A stretch of DNA of 64,000 bases, taken from positions 56,806 to 120,805 of the forward strand of contig NZ_DBBS01000020.1 of NCBI RefSeq assembly GCF_002292295.1. The letters are read 5' to 3'. The notes under the pieces were generated by a model. That model worked only from the letters and a program-made list of their open reading frames with translations, ran no database searches and was not told the origin of the DNA. The position numbers and the translations under genes were made by a program. Positions 1-9,171 of this stretch are shown one piece after another (position 1 is the first letter of the stretch; each line of letters opens with the position of its first letter). The stretch is from Sphingomonas sp. UBA978 (GTDB taxonomy: Bacteria; Pseudomonadota; Alphaproteobacteria; Sphingomonadales; Sphingomonadaceae).

Positions 1-1142
1 CCCCGCCGCAGCGGCTTCGCGAGATAGAAGGCCGCGGCATAGGCATGGATATGATCCGCCGCGAGGGTGGCGCGTCGGTTATACTCCGACGCCAGCAACG
101 GGCCGTCGCCCCGCGCAGGCATCAGGTGGAGCGCGATGTCCAGCTGCGCCAGGGCGAGCGGCAGGCCCAGCCAGCCGAGCGGGCCGACCGCGGCGGCGGC
201 ATCGCCCAGCGCCAGCACGTTGCCGGCGAAGGGCGCGACCTGGCGGCGGGGGCGGATGTCGATGCGCTCGGTCCTCGCGGGCGCCAGCCGCTTCGCGCGC
301 GCATCGCTGGCCGCGTCCGCGGCGAAGGCCGTCCCGACCAGCGTCCGATCGAGCAGCGGCCATCGCGCCGTCCAGCCATCGTCGGTCGCGTCGTAGCGGT
401 CGCAGGGCGAGGGGGCGGACGGCACGGTGCCGAGCAGCAGGCGATCGATCGGCAGCGTCGCACTCCAGTCGATCCACGCCGTCCGGTCGGATGCGAGCAG
501 CGCGCGCGGTCCGCTCGCATCGATGAACAGATCCGCCTCGACCCGCGTACCATCGACGACGAGCGCCGCGCAGCGGCCGTCACGCCATTCCGGCGACACG
601 CGTGCGGCGGGGCTGACGACGATGCCGGCACGCTCGGCGGTGTGGCGCAGCCAGGACGAGGCGCGATCGGGATCGAGCCTCAGGGCATAATCGACGTGCG
701 ACAACAGCGAGTCCGGCCTATCGTCGGGATGGACGAACCGCTCCGCCTTCGCCAGCGCGGCGCCGGGCACGACATCGTCGAACGCGCCGTCGCCGTGCGC
801 ATGCCACAGCTGGTGCAGCGCCGTGCCGGCGAGCATCGCCACGCCGTCGCCTTCGCCGATGGTGAAGGCTGCGTCGCCCCAGGCGAAGGTCTGTCCGACC
901 CGGTGCGTGGCGGCGCCGGCGGCAACCAGCGCCTCCTCACCGATGCCGATCCGGGCGAGCAGCGCCAGCCCGCGTTGATCGACGGCGGGCAGCCGGTCGG
1001 CCAGCGCGGCGGGATCGGCGGGCGGCGCGATCAGAGACACCGCGGTGCGCGGCAGCGCGCGGCGAAACGCGATCGCCGCGCATAGGCCGGTGATCCCGCC
1101 GCCGACCACGACGATCCGGTCCAGACCCGCGCGTCGGTTCAT
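1..1142 (-). CDS. Flavin-dependent tryptophan-halogenase-like protein, C-terminus cut by window edge
   Basis: Reading leftward from ATG at 1142, an open frame runs to the window edge without a stop, so the C-terminus is missing. The N-terminus has a Rossmann FAD motif (GGGITGLCAA) and the body follows the flavin halogenase fold, including a late FAD segment (NVLALGDAAAAVGPLGWLG). The start overlaps the upstream halogenase stop by 4 bp (ATGA), so the two are co-translated. Compared with the upstream copy, the segment holding the halogenase catalytic Lys (ATFKLGIEF) reads ATHRVGQTF, so Lys appears replaced by Arg, and the WxWxIP hallmark is not seen (GWTARWPLL instead). It is therefore a divergent paralogue that may not halogenate. 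Family assignment is firm; function is unknown. Confidence 0.8.
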   Translation of the reverse strand, partial: MNRRAGLDRIVVVGGGITGLCAAIAFRRALPRTAVSLIAPPADPAALADRLPAVDQRGLALLARIGIGEEALVAAGAATHRVGQTFAWGDAAFTIGEGDGVAMLAGTALHQLWHAHGDGAFDDVVPGAALAKAERFVHPDDRPDSLLSHVDYALRLDPDRASSWLRHTAERAGIVVSPAARVSPEWRDGRCAALVVDGTRVEADLFIDASGPRALLASDRTAWIDWSATLPIDRLLLGTVPSAPSPCDRYDATDDGWTARWPLLDRTLVGTAFAADAASDARAKRLAPARTERIDIRPRRQVAPFAGNVLALGDAAAAVGPLGWLGLPLALAQLDIALHLMPARGDGPLLASEYNRRATLAADHIHAYAAAFYLAKPLRR

Positions 1143-2662
1143 GCTGCGCTGGCCAGATATGCCTTGTGATCGGGCATGGCCGCGGTCGCGGCGGCGATGC
1201 CGGTGCGCAGCCCCGCCAGCGCGCGATCGAGCGCCGCCGCCTCGGGCAGGTCGGCGCGCGGGTCCCAGCCGGTCGGAACGATGCCCTGGCCCAGGTAGAC
1301 CGCGATCCAGCTGGGTTCGAGGAACAGCCCGTGGCTGTAGCGCGACACCTGTCCGGTCTGTCGCCACAGGGCGATCTTCTCGGCCAGCGTATCCGGGATC
1401 GTCATCGTCCGCACATGATCCCAGAACGGCGAATTGTCACGCGTCGTCGCATGATAGTGGAGGATCAGGAAGTCGCGGATGCGATCGTATTCGGCGTCGA
1501 CCGTCGCGTTGAAACCGTCGCGGTCGGCGTCGGTGGCCTGCCGGTCGGGGAAATGCTCGATCAACTGCGTAATCGCCATCTGCGCCAGATAGATGCTGGT
1601 CGATTCGAGCGGTTCGAGGAAACCGGAAGCGAGGCCCACCGACACGACGTTGCCGACCCAGCTGCGCCGTCGCCGGCCCGCCGCGAAGCGGAGCAGCCGC
1701 GGTTCGGCGAGCGGCGGCGATTCGAGCGCGCCGACCAGCGCATCGGCGGCGGCGTCGTCCGACAGGTGCGCGCTGGAATAGACATAGCCGTTGCCGACCC
1801 GGTGGGTGAGGGGGATGCGCCAGCGCCAGCCGGCCGGCATGGCGGTGGCGCGCGTGAACGGTTCGATCGGACCCGGCGGCGAGGCGCAGGGTGCGGCGAC
1901 GGCACGGTCGCACGGCAGCCAGTGGGACCAATCCTCCCAGGCCTCGTCCATCGTCCGGCCGATCAGCAGCGCGCGAAAGCCGGAGCAGTCGACGAACAGG
2001 TCGCCCTCGATCCGTGTCCCGTCGGCGAGCAGGACGGCGACCACGTCGCCGCTCCGGGCGTCGCGCTCGACGTCGACCACCATGCCCTCGGTCCGCATGG
2101 CCCCGCGCGCCTCGGCATGGGCGCGCATGAAGGGCGCGAAGCGGGTCGCGTCGAACTGGTAGGCATAGCCGAATCCGTCGCCGAGTTCGTCGGAGCCGGG
2201 GTTGGGCCGGGCGAAGCGCCGCGCCTCGGCGGCGGCGACGCCCATCGAATAGTCACCGATCGGCGCCGCCTCGCCCGCGGCGTGACGGCGCAGCCAGTAA
2301 TGGTGGAATCCGACTCCGGCGAGTGACTGGCCGTACGTACCGAAGGGGTGAATGTAGCGGTCGCCGATCGCGCCGAAGTCGCGAAACTCGATGCCCAGTT
2401 TGAAGGTCGCATGGGTCTGCGCCATGAACGACGCCTCGTCGATGCCCAGCCGCGTGATGAACGCGCGCAGATGGGGCAGCGTCGCCTCGCCGACACCGAC
2501 GATCCCGATTTCGGCGCTCTCGATCAGATGGATGCTGGCCGCGCGCGGGATGAGCGAGGCCAGCGACGCGGCGGTCATCCAGCCCGCCGTGCCGCCGCCG
2601 ACCACGACGACCCTCGTCTTTCGCTCTGCGAGCACGGGCCTCTCCCCATTTAGGTTCGGCAT
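1139..2662 (-). CDS. Flavin-dependent tryptophan halogenase family protein
   Basis: This is a 507-aa flavin halogenase of normal family length. It has the FAD-binding GGGTAGW motif near residues 22-28, the conserved GVGEAT segment near 56-61, a Lys at 88 in ATFKLGIEF matching the catalytic Lys of PrnA-type enzymes, and the halogenase signature GWRWRIP around residues 278-284. Enzymes of this class use FADH2, O2 and halide to halogenate indoles or other aromatics. Homologues beside TonB-dependent receptors are common in sphingomonads, Caulobacter and Xanthomonas and mostly lack known substrates. It is divergent from the large receptor gene and shares a promoter region with it. Whether it makes a free halogenated metabolite or acts on imported aromatic-decorated polysaccharide is not visible from sequence. 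Confidence 0.9.
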   Translation of the reverse strand: MPNLNGERPVLAERKTRVVVVGGGTAGWMTAASLASLIPRAASIHLIESAEIGIVGVGEATLPHLRAFITRLGIDEASFMAQTHATFKLGIEFRDFGAIGDRYIHPFGTYGQSLAGVGFHHYWLRRHAAGEAAPIGDYSMGVAAAEARRFARPNPGSDELGDGFGYAYQFDATRFAPFMRAHAEARGAMRTEGMVVDVERDARSGDVVAVLLADGTRIEGDLFVDCSGFRALLIGRTMDEAWEDWSHWLPCDRAVAAPCASPPGPIEPFTRATAMPAGWRWRIPLTHRVGNGYVYSSAHLSDDAAADALVGALESPPLAEPRLLRFAAGRRRRSWVGNVVSVGLASGFLEPLESTSIYLAQMAITQLIEHFPDRQATDADRDGFNATVDAEYDRIRDFLILHYHATTRDNSPFWDHVRTMTIPDTLAEKIALWRQTGQVSRYSHGLFLEPSWIAVYLGQGIVPTGWDPRADLPEAAALDRALAGLRTGIAAATAAMPDHKAYLASAA

Positions 2663-2725
2663 GCCGACCTGTATCCGCGTCGGCCATACCTGTTGCTCAA
2701 ATGCATACTGCCCCGATTATTTATA

Positions 2726-2748
2726 TCAAGTTTCGATAATTCACTTGA
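2726..2748. promoter_or_regulatory. Inverted repeat in divergent halogenase/receptor promoter
   Basis: TCAAGT-N11-ACTTGA, a perfect 6-bp inverted repeat, lies in an AT-rich patch of the 209-bp gap between the leftward halogenase genes and the rightward receptor. The position suits an operator controlling one or both directions. The binding protein is unknown. Confidence 0.4.
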
Positions 2749-2871
2749 AGCCGCTGTCATGCCTGTAATAACGACGCTCGTGCGGTGTGATCCACAACGG
2801 ACGCGCCGTTGCCACCAGATCTTCCGGCCGGAACCGGAAGGCGGTTTGGGATGGGGACTGGAAGGGGAAAC

Positions 2872-5800
2872 ATGACCGTTCGTGCAAACAGGGTAACGGG
2901 CCGCGCCGCCCGGCGGCTCCGGCTGTCCGATCTCAGCATCGGCGTCTCCGTGCTGGCGGTGCTGTGCGCCGCCGCGCCGGCGTCGGCGCAGGACGGCGCC
3001 ACGCCGACCAAGGGCGTCGCCGAGGGCTCGCAGGGCACCACGTCGGGCACGCCCGCCGTCGACGCCGGCACCGCGCCGACCGCGAACGATCAGGCCGCGG
3101 CCACGACCGGTACGTCCGGTGCGTCGCAGGACGCAGCGACGACGCCGCCTGACACCGGCCGCGACGAAATCGTCGTCACCGGCGTGCGCCAGAGCCTGGC
3201 GACCGCACAGAATATCAAGAAGAACAGCGACACCGTCGTCGACGCGATCACGGCGCAGGACATCGGCGCGCTGCCCGACCGTTCGGTCAACGAGGCGCTG
3301 CAGCGCGTGCCCGGCGTGGCGATCAGCCGCTTTGCCGCGCCCAATGATTCGCAGCACTTCTCGGTCGAGGGTTCGGGCGTGGTCATCCGCGGCCTCAGCT
3401 ACGTGCGCGGCGAGTTCAACGGCCGCGACACCTTCGCCGTGTCCGGCGGTCGCGAGATCGGCTTCAACGACGTGCCCAGCGAGCTGATCGGCTCGGTCGA
3501 GGTGTTCAAGAACCTGACGGCCGACCTGATCGAGGGCGGCATTTCCGGCACGGTCAACATCAACACCCGCAAGCCGTTCGATCAGGACCAGCGCCTGGTC
3601 TATCTGTCAGGCAGCATGAACTGGGGCGACCTGGAGCAGCGCGGCGCGCCGTCGGTCGTCGGCCTCTACAGCCAGCAGTGGGACACCGCGGGCGGCAGCC
3701 GCTTCGGCATCCTCGCCAGCGCCAGCTATTCGCAGCAGTACAGCCGCTCGGACTCGGTCTTCCTCGCCTCGATGCTGCCGCGCTACAATGACGACCGCAA
3801 CGGCAACGGCGTGCAGGACGCGGGCGAGGGGCGCACGATCAATGCGGGCACCAGCTATGCCTCGCCGCTGTTCGACACCTATCCGGTGCCCAATGGTGCC
3901 GGTCCGGTCTATACGCCGGTCGGCGGCGGTTCGCGCACGCAGAGCTTCGATCGCAAGCGCGTCGGCGTTTCGGCCGCGGCGCAGTTCGAGAATGCCGCAA
4001 AGACCTTCCTGCTGACCGCGCAATATCTGCGTACCGAAGGCACGCAGGACTGGCTCGAAAAGACGATCGAGCCGAACGTCTATTACGGCGACGTCACCAC
4101 CACCTTCCCGCGCGCCGGCACGACCAACACCTATGATGCCAACGGCGTCTTCACCAGCGGATCGATCGTCAAGCGCACGGGCGCGGTGTTCGGCAACGGT
4201 CCGAACGGCGTTTACGGCCAGCTGAACCAGTTTGCGCCCAACGGCATCTTCACGACCTTCTCGAACCGTCGTTTCTATCAGAAGGCGACGACGCAGGACT
4301 TCTCGCTCAACGCGAAGATCGAGCCGGTCGCCAACCTCCACATCAATCTCGACGGTCAATATGTGAAGTCGAAGTCGGAAGGGCGCGACGACATCGTCGA
4401 CATGGCGACCTATTCGGGCGTCGACATCGATCTGCGTGGCAAGACGCCGCAGATCACGCTGCGTCCGGACGGCCGCAACACCGCCGAATATTTCGGCAAC
4501 AAGGCGTCGACCTATTTCCGCGACGCCTTCAACAACGTCCAGGATAACGACGGCGACGAATACGCTTTCCGCGGCGACGTCCAGTACGACGTCAGCGAGG
4601 ACAGCTTCCTGCGCAAGGTGCGTGTCGGCGGACGTTATGCCAAGCGCGACCAGACGGTCCGCACCAACGATTACAACAACTGGGGCGCGGTGTCGGACAC
4701 CTGGACCGGTGGCGGCCCCGTCGGCTTCAACGCGTTGCCGGCGGATCAGGCGTCGCTGTTCGCGTATAGCGACTTCTATCGCAACCAGGCGGTGCAGCCA
4801 CCGAGCACCTATTACATCCCCGACAACATCATGCGCGATCACGACGCGCTGACCGCGCTGCTGCGCACCGTCACCAAGGCAGGCGGCGGCAATTACACGC
4901 CGCTCGAGGATCGCGGTGTGCTGCCCTCCTATCGCAACACCGAAACGACGTGGAGCGCCTATGCGCGCGCCGATTTCGGCGTCGAGGATTTCGGCAACGG
5001 CATGAGCCTGTCGGGCAATATCGGCGTCCGTTACGTCCGCACCAAGGACGAATCCTTCGGCCAGCTGACCTTCCCGTCGGTGAACAGCGTGTTCACGCCG
5101 GACACGCAGAACCCGCCGCGCTACACCAACCTCGCGACCTTCTGCGCCTTTCGCATCGCCAATCCGTCCGGCGGCACCATCCCGGTGCTTTGCACGCTGA
5201 CCCCGGCGCAGCAGGCGGCGATTTCGGCGTTCTCGAACTTCGTACCGGGCGGGACTGCCGGCACTCGCGCCGACGTCGCGACGCAGAAGTTCGGCAACTG
5301 GCTGCCGAGCCTGAACGTGAAGCTGCAGGCGACCGACAAGCTGCTGTTCCGTTTCGCGGCATCGAAGGCGATCTCGCGGCCGAACTTCGGCGATCTCCGC
5401 AACTTCATCGGCGTGAACCCCTCGGGTTCGGCCACTGCAGGCAATTACACCTTCGAGGCATCGGCGCGTAACCCGTATCTGCGTCCGATCGAGGCGAAGC
5501 AGTTCGATCTGACCGCGGAATGGTATTTCGCCAAGGTGGGGTCGCTGACCGGTGCGGTCTTCTACAAGGACCTGACCAACATCATCATCGATAACTACGG
5601 TTATCAGCAGAACTTCACCAACAACGGCCAGACGTTCAACGTCACCGTCAACGGTCCGGCAAACGCACCGGGGCATGGCAAGGTCAAGGGTGCGGAACTG
5701 AGCTATCAGCAGACCTACGACTTCCTGCCGGGCATTCTGTCGGGTCTGGGAACGCAGGCGACGTTCACCTTCGTTCAGCCGAGCAAGATCCCGAACGGCG

Positions 5801-6210
5801 TGCCCGCCAACGCGGCAGGCGACGGTTCGCGTCCGCCGCTCGATGTCGGCGGGATCTACTCCAACCTGCCGCTCGCCGGCCTGTCGAAGTACAATTTCAA
5901 CGTCGCCGCCTTCTACGACAGGGGCGGGATCTACACGCGCTTCGCCTATAGCTGGCGTTCGAAGTTCCTGCTGACCAACCGCGACTGCTGCTTCCCGTTC
6001 CTGCCGGTCTACGCCCTGTCGGCGGGGCAGCTCGACGGATCGGTGTTCCTGACGGTCAACAAGAACTTCAAGATCGGCATCGAGGCGCAGAACCTGCTCG
6101 ATACCACCACGAAGACGGTGTTCCTGCTCGATTCGAAGGGGCTCACCGCGCCGCGCTCCTTCTTCAAGAGCGACCGCCAGTTCTCGATCACGACGCGTCT
6201 GACGTTCTGA
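2872..6210 (+). CDS. TonB-dependent receptor, large carbohydrate type
   Basis: This 1112-aa outer-membrane receptor imports a large ligand, probably an oligosaccharide, using TonB energy. ATG at 2872 is chosen because GGAAGGGG lies just upstream and it opens a signal peptide (Leu/Val/Ala core ending APASAQ). A long Thr/Ala/Gly linker follows, then the TonB box DEIVVTG, a plug domain (ALPDRSVNEALQRVPGV; VEVFKN; GGISGTVNINTRKP) and a long beta-barrel ending in Phe (RLTF). The length and plug sequence match the Xanthomonas-Caulobacter carbohydrate receptors. Its neighbours are a cupin-like gene downstream, flavin halogenases upstream and a hydrolase locus. A strong terminator follows the stop. 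Confidence 0.93.
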   Translation: MTVRANRVTGRAARRLRLSDLSIGVSVLAVLCAAAPASAQDGATPTKGVAEGSQGTTSGTPAVDAGTAPTANDQAAATTGTSGASQDAATTPPDTGRDEIVVTGVRQSLATAQNIKKNSDTVVDAITAQDIGALPDRSVNEALQRVPGVAISRFAAPNDSQHFSVEGSGVVIRGLSYVRGEFNGRDTFAVSGGREIGFNDVPSELIGSVEVFKNLTADLIEGGISGTVNINTRKPFDQDQRLVYLSGSMNWGDLEQRGAPSVVGLYSQQWDTAGGSRFGILASASYSQQYSRSDSVFLASMLPRYNDDRNGNGVQDAGEGRTINAGTSYASPLFDTYPVPNGAGPVYTPVGGGSRTQSFDRKRVGVSAAAQFENAAKTFLLTAQYLRTEGTQDWLEKTIEPNVYYGDVTTTFPRAGTTNTYDANGVFTSGSIVKRTGAVFGNGPNGVYGQLNQFAPNGIFTTFSNRRFYQKATTQDFSLNAKIEPVANLHINLDGQYVKSKSEGRDDIVDMATYSGVDIDLRGKTPQITLRPDGRNTAEYFGNKASTYFRDAFNNVQDNDGDEYAFRGDVQYDVSEDSFLRKVRVGGRYAKRDQTVRTNDYNNWGAVSDTWTGGGPVGFNALPADQASLFAYSDFYRNQAVQPPSTYYIPDNIMRDHDALTALLRTVTKAGGGNYTPLEDRGVLPSYRNTETTWSAYARADFGVEDFGNGMSLSGNIGVRYVRTKDESFGQLTFPSVNSVFTPDTQNPPRYTNLATFCAFRIANPSGGTIPVLCTLTPAQQAAISAFSNFVPGGTAGTRADVATQKFGNWLPSLNVKLQATDKLLFRFAASKAISRPNFGDLRNFIGVNPSGSATAGNYTFEASARNPYLRPIEAKQFDLTAEWYFAKVGSLTGAVFYKDLTNIIIDNYGYQQNFTNNGQTFNVTVNGPANAPGHGKVKGAELSYQQTYDFLPGILSGLGTQATFTFVQPSKIPNGVPANAAGDGSRPPLDVGGIYSNLPLAGLSKYNFNVAAFYDRGGIYTRFAYSWRSKFLLTNRDCCFPFLPVYALSAGQLDGSVFLTVNKNFKIGIEAQNLLDTTTKTVFLLDSKGLTAPRSFFKSDRQFSITTRLTF

Positions 6211-6229
6211 TCCCTGCGTGTCCTCCCCT

Positions 6230-6268
6230 GAAGGGTGGGTGGCCGTGTCGGGCCGCCCACCCTTCTTT
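6230..6268 (+). terminator. Intrinsic terminator after the large receptor
   Basis: GAAGGGTGGGTGGCC (6230-6244), a 6-nt loop, then GGCCGCCCACCCTTC (6251-6265) form a 15-bp stem with one G-U wobble, followed by TTTGT. It lies 20 bases after the receptor stop and separates the receptor transcript from the cupin-like gene. Confidence 0.85.
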
Positions 6269-6331
6269 GTATCGGCAATGCGGTGCATCCGGGCTAGGGT
6301 GCGCCATGCCATCGACCGCACGGAATTCGTC

Positions 6332-7354
6332 ATGAACAGCGCCATCGCCACCGCGGCGCGCGTCGAGGAATGGCACGACGTCACGCCGGAGCGGTTCGCG
6401 GCGGAGGTCGTGCCCGCCTATCGCCCGGTGGTGCTGCGCGGCCTCGTCCGCCACTGGCCCGCGGTCGCGGCGGGGCTGGAGGGGGCCGCCGCGATGGCGG
6501 CCTATATCCGTCGTTTCGACGGGGGCCGGCCGGCCAATGTCATGGTCGCCGCGCCGGAGGAGCGCGGGCGGTTCTTCTACACCCCCGACCTGTCGGGGTT
6601 CAATTTCACCCGGGCGCAGATCATGCTGCCGATCCTGCTCGACCAGCTCGTTGCGCAGGCCGGCGATCCCGCGCCGCCCGCGCTCTATGCCGGCGCGGCG
6701 ACCGCGCCCGACACCTTCCCCGGCTGGGTCGAGGCAAACCCGCTGCCGCTGGCCACGCCCGACGCCGTGCCGCGGCTGTGGATCGGCAACGCCAGCCGCG
6801 TGGCGACGCATTACGACGTGTCGAGCAACATCGCTGCGGTGGTCGCGGGGCGGCGACGCTTCGTGCTGTTCCCGCCCGATCAGGGGCCGAACCTGTACGT
6901 CGGGCCGCTCGATCACACGATCGCCGGCCAGCCGACCAGCATGGTCGATCTCGAGGCGCCGGACCTGACGCGCTATCCCCGCTTCGCCACCGCACAGGCG
7001 GCGATGCAGGTCGCCGAGCTGGAGCCGGGCGATGCGATCTTCGTGCCGTCGCTGTGGTGGCACGACGTGACCGCGCGCGGGCCGCTCAACCTGCTGGTCA
7101 ATTATTGGTGGGGGCAGCAGGCGGCGGCGTCGCCGTTCGCCGCGCTGATCCATGCGCTGCTCGCGGTGCGCGACCTACCGCCGGGCGAGCGCGAGGCGGT
7201 GCGCGGCTGGTTCGACCATTATGTGTTCGGCCCGGATGCGGCGTCCGCGGCCGGTCACCTGCCGCCGGCGGTGCGGGGCGTGCTCGATACGCCCTCGCCG
7301 GGGCGCAGCGAGCGCATCCGCAACTACCTCATGCGGGCGCTCGGGCGCGCCTGA
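6332..7354 (+). CDS. Cupin-like (JmjC/cupin_8) domain protein
   Basis: This 340-aa protein belongs to the cupin-like/JmjC-related Fe(II)/2-oxoglutarate oxygenase group. The metal triad is visible: His160 and Asp162 in ATHYDVSSN and a distal His244 in SLWWHDV. The GLVRHWPA segment near residue 37 is typical of the N-terminus of this family. ATG at 6332 is preferred over an upstream in-frame start because the upstream start would place part of the terminator inside the gene. Such proteins recur beside TonB receptors and flavin halogenases in sphingomonads, with no established substrate. Its last 31 bases overlap the end of the convergent GH9 gene. Confidence 0.85.
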   Translation: MNSAIATAARVEEWHDVTPERFAAEVVPAYRPVVLRGLVRHWPAVAAGLEGAAAMAAYIRRFDGGRPANVMVAAPEERGRFFYTPDLSGFNFTRAQIMLPILLDQLVAQAGDPAPPALYAGAATAPDTFPGWVEANPLPLATPDAVPRLWIGNASRVATHYDVSSNIAAVVAGRRRFVLFPPDQGPNLYVGPLDHTIAGQPTSMVDLEAPDLTRYPRFATAQAAMQVAELEPGDAIFVPSLWWHDVTARGPLNLLVNYWWGQQAAASPFAALIHALLAVRDLPPGEREAVRGWFDHYVFGPDAASAAGHLPPAVRGVLDTPSPGRSERIRNYLMRALGRA

Positions 7355-9171
7355 CCGCGCGTCGCGTCGAGGAAGGCGGTGACCCAGACCAGCGGCGCGT
7401 TCCAGTTGATCGCGACCTCGTTCATCGTGAAGGCGCGCCAGTCGTCGCGCCAGCACGTCTGCCCGACGCACCGTCCCTTCAGCACGGGATCGTCGACGCC
7501 GGCGCTGCTGTTCGGTCCGCCGACGATGACGCCCGGCGGCGGCGCGGGATAGCGCGGATCGGCGGCATGCGCCCAGAACCGGTGATGCGGTTGGTGTACC
7601 GTCCGCGCCCCGAAGCCGGTGACATAGGATCGGTCGAGCGCGTTGCGGCCGAACACATAATCGGCGACGTCGACGACCGCATCGCGGAACGCCGGCCTGC
7701 GCGTGATCTGCCACGCCGCACCGAGCAGCATCGCGCGGTTGAGCAGCGTCGCGTTGGACCCCCACTCGAAACGGGACCCCGCATATGGCAATCGATAGCC
7801 GCTGCGCTGTCGTTCCGAAAGCAGGCGGTCGGCGGCGACGACGATCCGGGCCCGGGCACGCGCGGCAATGGGCGCGGCGCGGGGATCGTCCAGCATGGCG
7901 AGCGTCATGACCCCGGGCAGCGCGGTATCGCCCCAGCCGAAATCGACGCCGTTGCCGCGCAGGAAGGATGAGGCGGCGACGGTTTCGCCGAGCGACGGGT
8001 CGCCGGTCGTCGCGAACAGCGCGGCCGCCGCCCAGAAGCGTTCGTCCGCCGACTGCGCATCGCCATAGCCGCCGCTGCCGGTGAAATCGGAACTGGCGCG
8101 CAGATCGGGCACGCGCCGGGCTGCCGCCCAACCCCGCTGCGCCGCGGCGAGGGCGCGCGCGGCGAAGGCGGGATCGCGATGACGCCAGATGCGCGCCGCC
8201 TGGGCCGCGATCGCGACCATGTTGAGCGTCGCCGCGGTCGAGGGGGGATACAGGAAGCGCCGCATCCGATCGTCGGCGGGCGCGGTCGGGATGCCGGTCC
8301 ACGCGACGTCGGCGACCTTGGTATGCACCAGCCCGCCGGCATCGATCGTACGGAAGTCGCCGGCCGGCCGGCCGGTGTCGGTGCGGAAGGCGACGGTCAG
8401 GCGCTGCCCGTCGGGCACCTGCATCGCCAGCAGGAACTCCACCTCGACCCGCGCCTCCGCCAGCAGCGTGTTGATCCCCGCGCCGGGGGCGACCCCTGGC
8501 ACCCGTGCGTCCTCAAGCGTGGCGGCGCTTGCCCGGGATGCCAGCCGCTCGCCGATATCGAGCAGCGTCCATGTCGCGATACCGCCGTTGACGACATATT
8601 TGCCGTGGTCGCCCGCATCGTACCAGCCGCCGGTGACATCGAGGCGATAGTCGCACCCCGGCCAGCGGACGCCGCGCGGGTCGTGCCCGGCAAAGCAGGT
8701 CGCGACGTCGCGAGGATGACCGGCGGGACGCGCCAGATCGGGGCGGGAGACGAAGCGGGCCTCGATCGGCTGGCCGCTGCGCTGTTGATAGAAGAAGTTC
8801 AACGCCGCCGACGCGGCGGCGGCGAAGGGGCGGTCGGCGATGGCAAAGGGCGCGCTGCGCCGGGTGCCGATCGTCAGCCGATAGTCCGTGCCGCGGCGAT
8901 GCACGCCGTCGAACGTGATCTGCTGCACCGTCTTGCCCGACGAGGGATCGAGACCGGCGGGAACGGTGTCGCCGCTGGCGACGACCGCGCCGGTGGCATC
9001 GATCAGCGTCCAGCGTTGCGGGGCGTCGTCGGCGGCAACGACGATCGCGTGCTTCGGACCGTCGGTTTCATAGCCGATCTGGTCGACCAAGATGCTGCTG
9101 GCCGGCGGTTCGTCGCCGGCCGCGACGAGCGCGGCGGCAGCGGCCATCGCCAGCCCGGCCCTGACGATCAC
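7324..9171 (-). CDS. Glycoside hydrolase family 9 endoglucanase
   Basis: This secreted 615-aa GH9 enzyme would cut beta-1,4-glucan chains, as an endo-glucanase or xyloglucanase. A signal-like N-terminus is followed by a CelD_N Ig-like domain (SILVDQIGYETDGPKHAIVV) and an (alpha/alpha)6 catalytic domain. GGWYDAGDHGKY holds the two acidic residues Asp185 and Asp188 (catalytic base region), and MNEVAINWN holds Glu585, the proton donor. The start is GTG at 9171, overlapping the ROK stop as GTGA, which argues for coupled translation; an ATG eight codons in is the alternative. It is the last gene of the six-gene hydrolase operon and runs 31 bases into the convergent cupin-like gene. Confidence 0.9.
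   Translation of the reverse strand: MIVRAGLAMAAAAALVAAGDEPPASSILVDQIGYETDGPKHAIVVAADDAPQRWTLIDATGAVVASGDTVPAGLDPSSGKTVQQITFDGVHRRGTDYRLTIGTRRSAPFAIADRPFAAAASAALNFFYQQRSGQPIEARFVSRPDLARPAGHPRDVATCFAGHDPRGVRWPGCDYRLDVTGGWYDAGDHGKYVVNGGIATWTLLDIGERLASRASAATLEDARVPGVAPGAGINTLLAEARVEVEFLLAMQVPDGQRLTVAFRTDTGRPAGDFRTIDAGGLVHTKVADVAWTGIPTAPADDRMRRFLYPPSTAATLNMVAIAAQAARIWRHRDPAFAARALAAAQRGWAAARRVPDLRASSDFTGSGGYGDAQSADERFWAAAALFATTGDPSLGETVAASSFLRGNGVDFGWGDTALPGVMTLAMLDDPRAAPIAARARARIVVAADRLLSERQRSGYRLPYAGSRFEWGSNATLLNRAMLLGAAWQITRRPAFRDAVVDVADYVFGRNALDRSYVTGFGARTVHQPHHRFWAHAADPRYPAPPPGVIVGGPNSSAGVDDPVLKGRCVGQTCWRDDWRAFTMNEVAINWNAPLVWVTAFLDATRGQARPSARMR

Noticed and set aside
1..2662. Secondary-metabolite gene cluster based on tryptophan halogenases
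   Set aside because: No NRPS, PKS, tryptophan oxidase or export genes are near; halogenase-receptor pairs of this kind are common in sphingomonad carbohydrate loci.
3607..6384. 925-codon open frame antisense to the large receptor
   Set aside because: It lies wholly opposite a clear TonB-dependent receptor, is Arg/Val/Glu-rich low-complexity translation, has no recognisable domain, and arises from GC-rich codon bias. The 3' part also spans the terminator.
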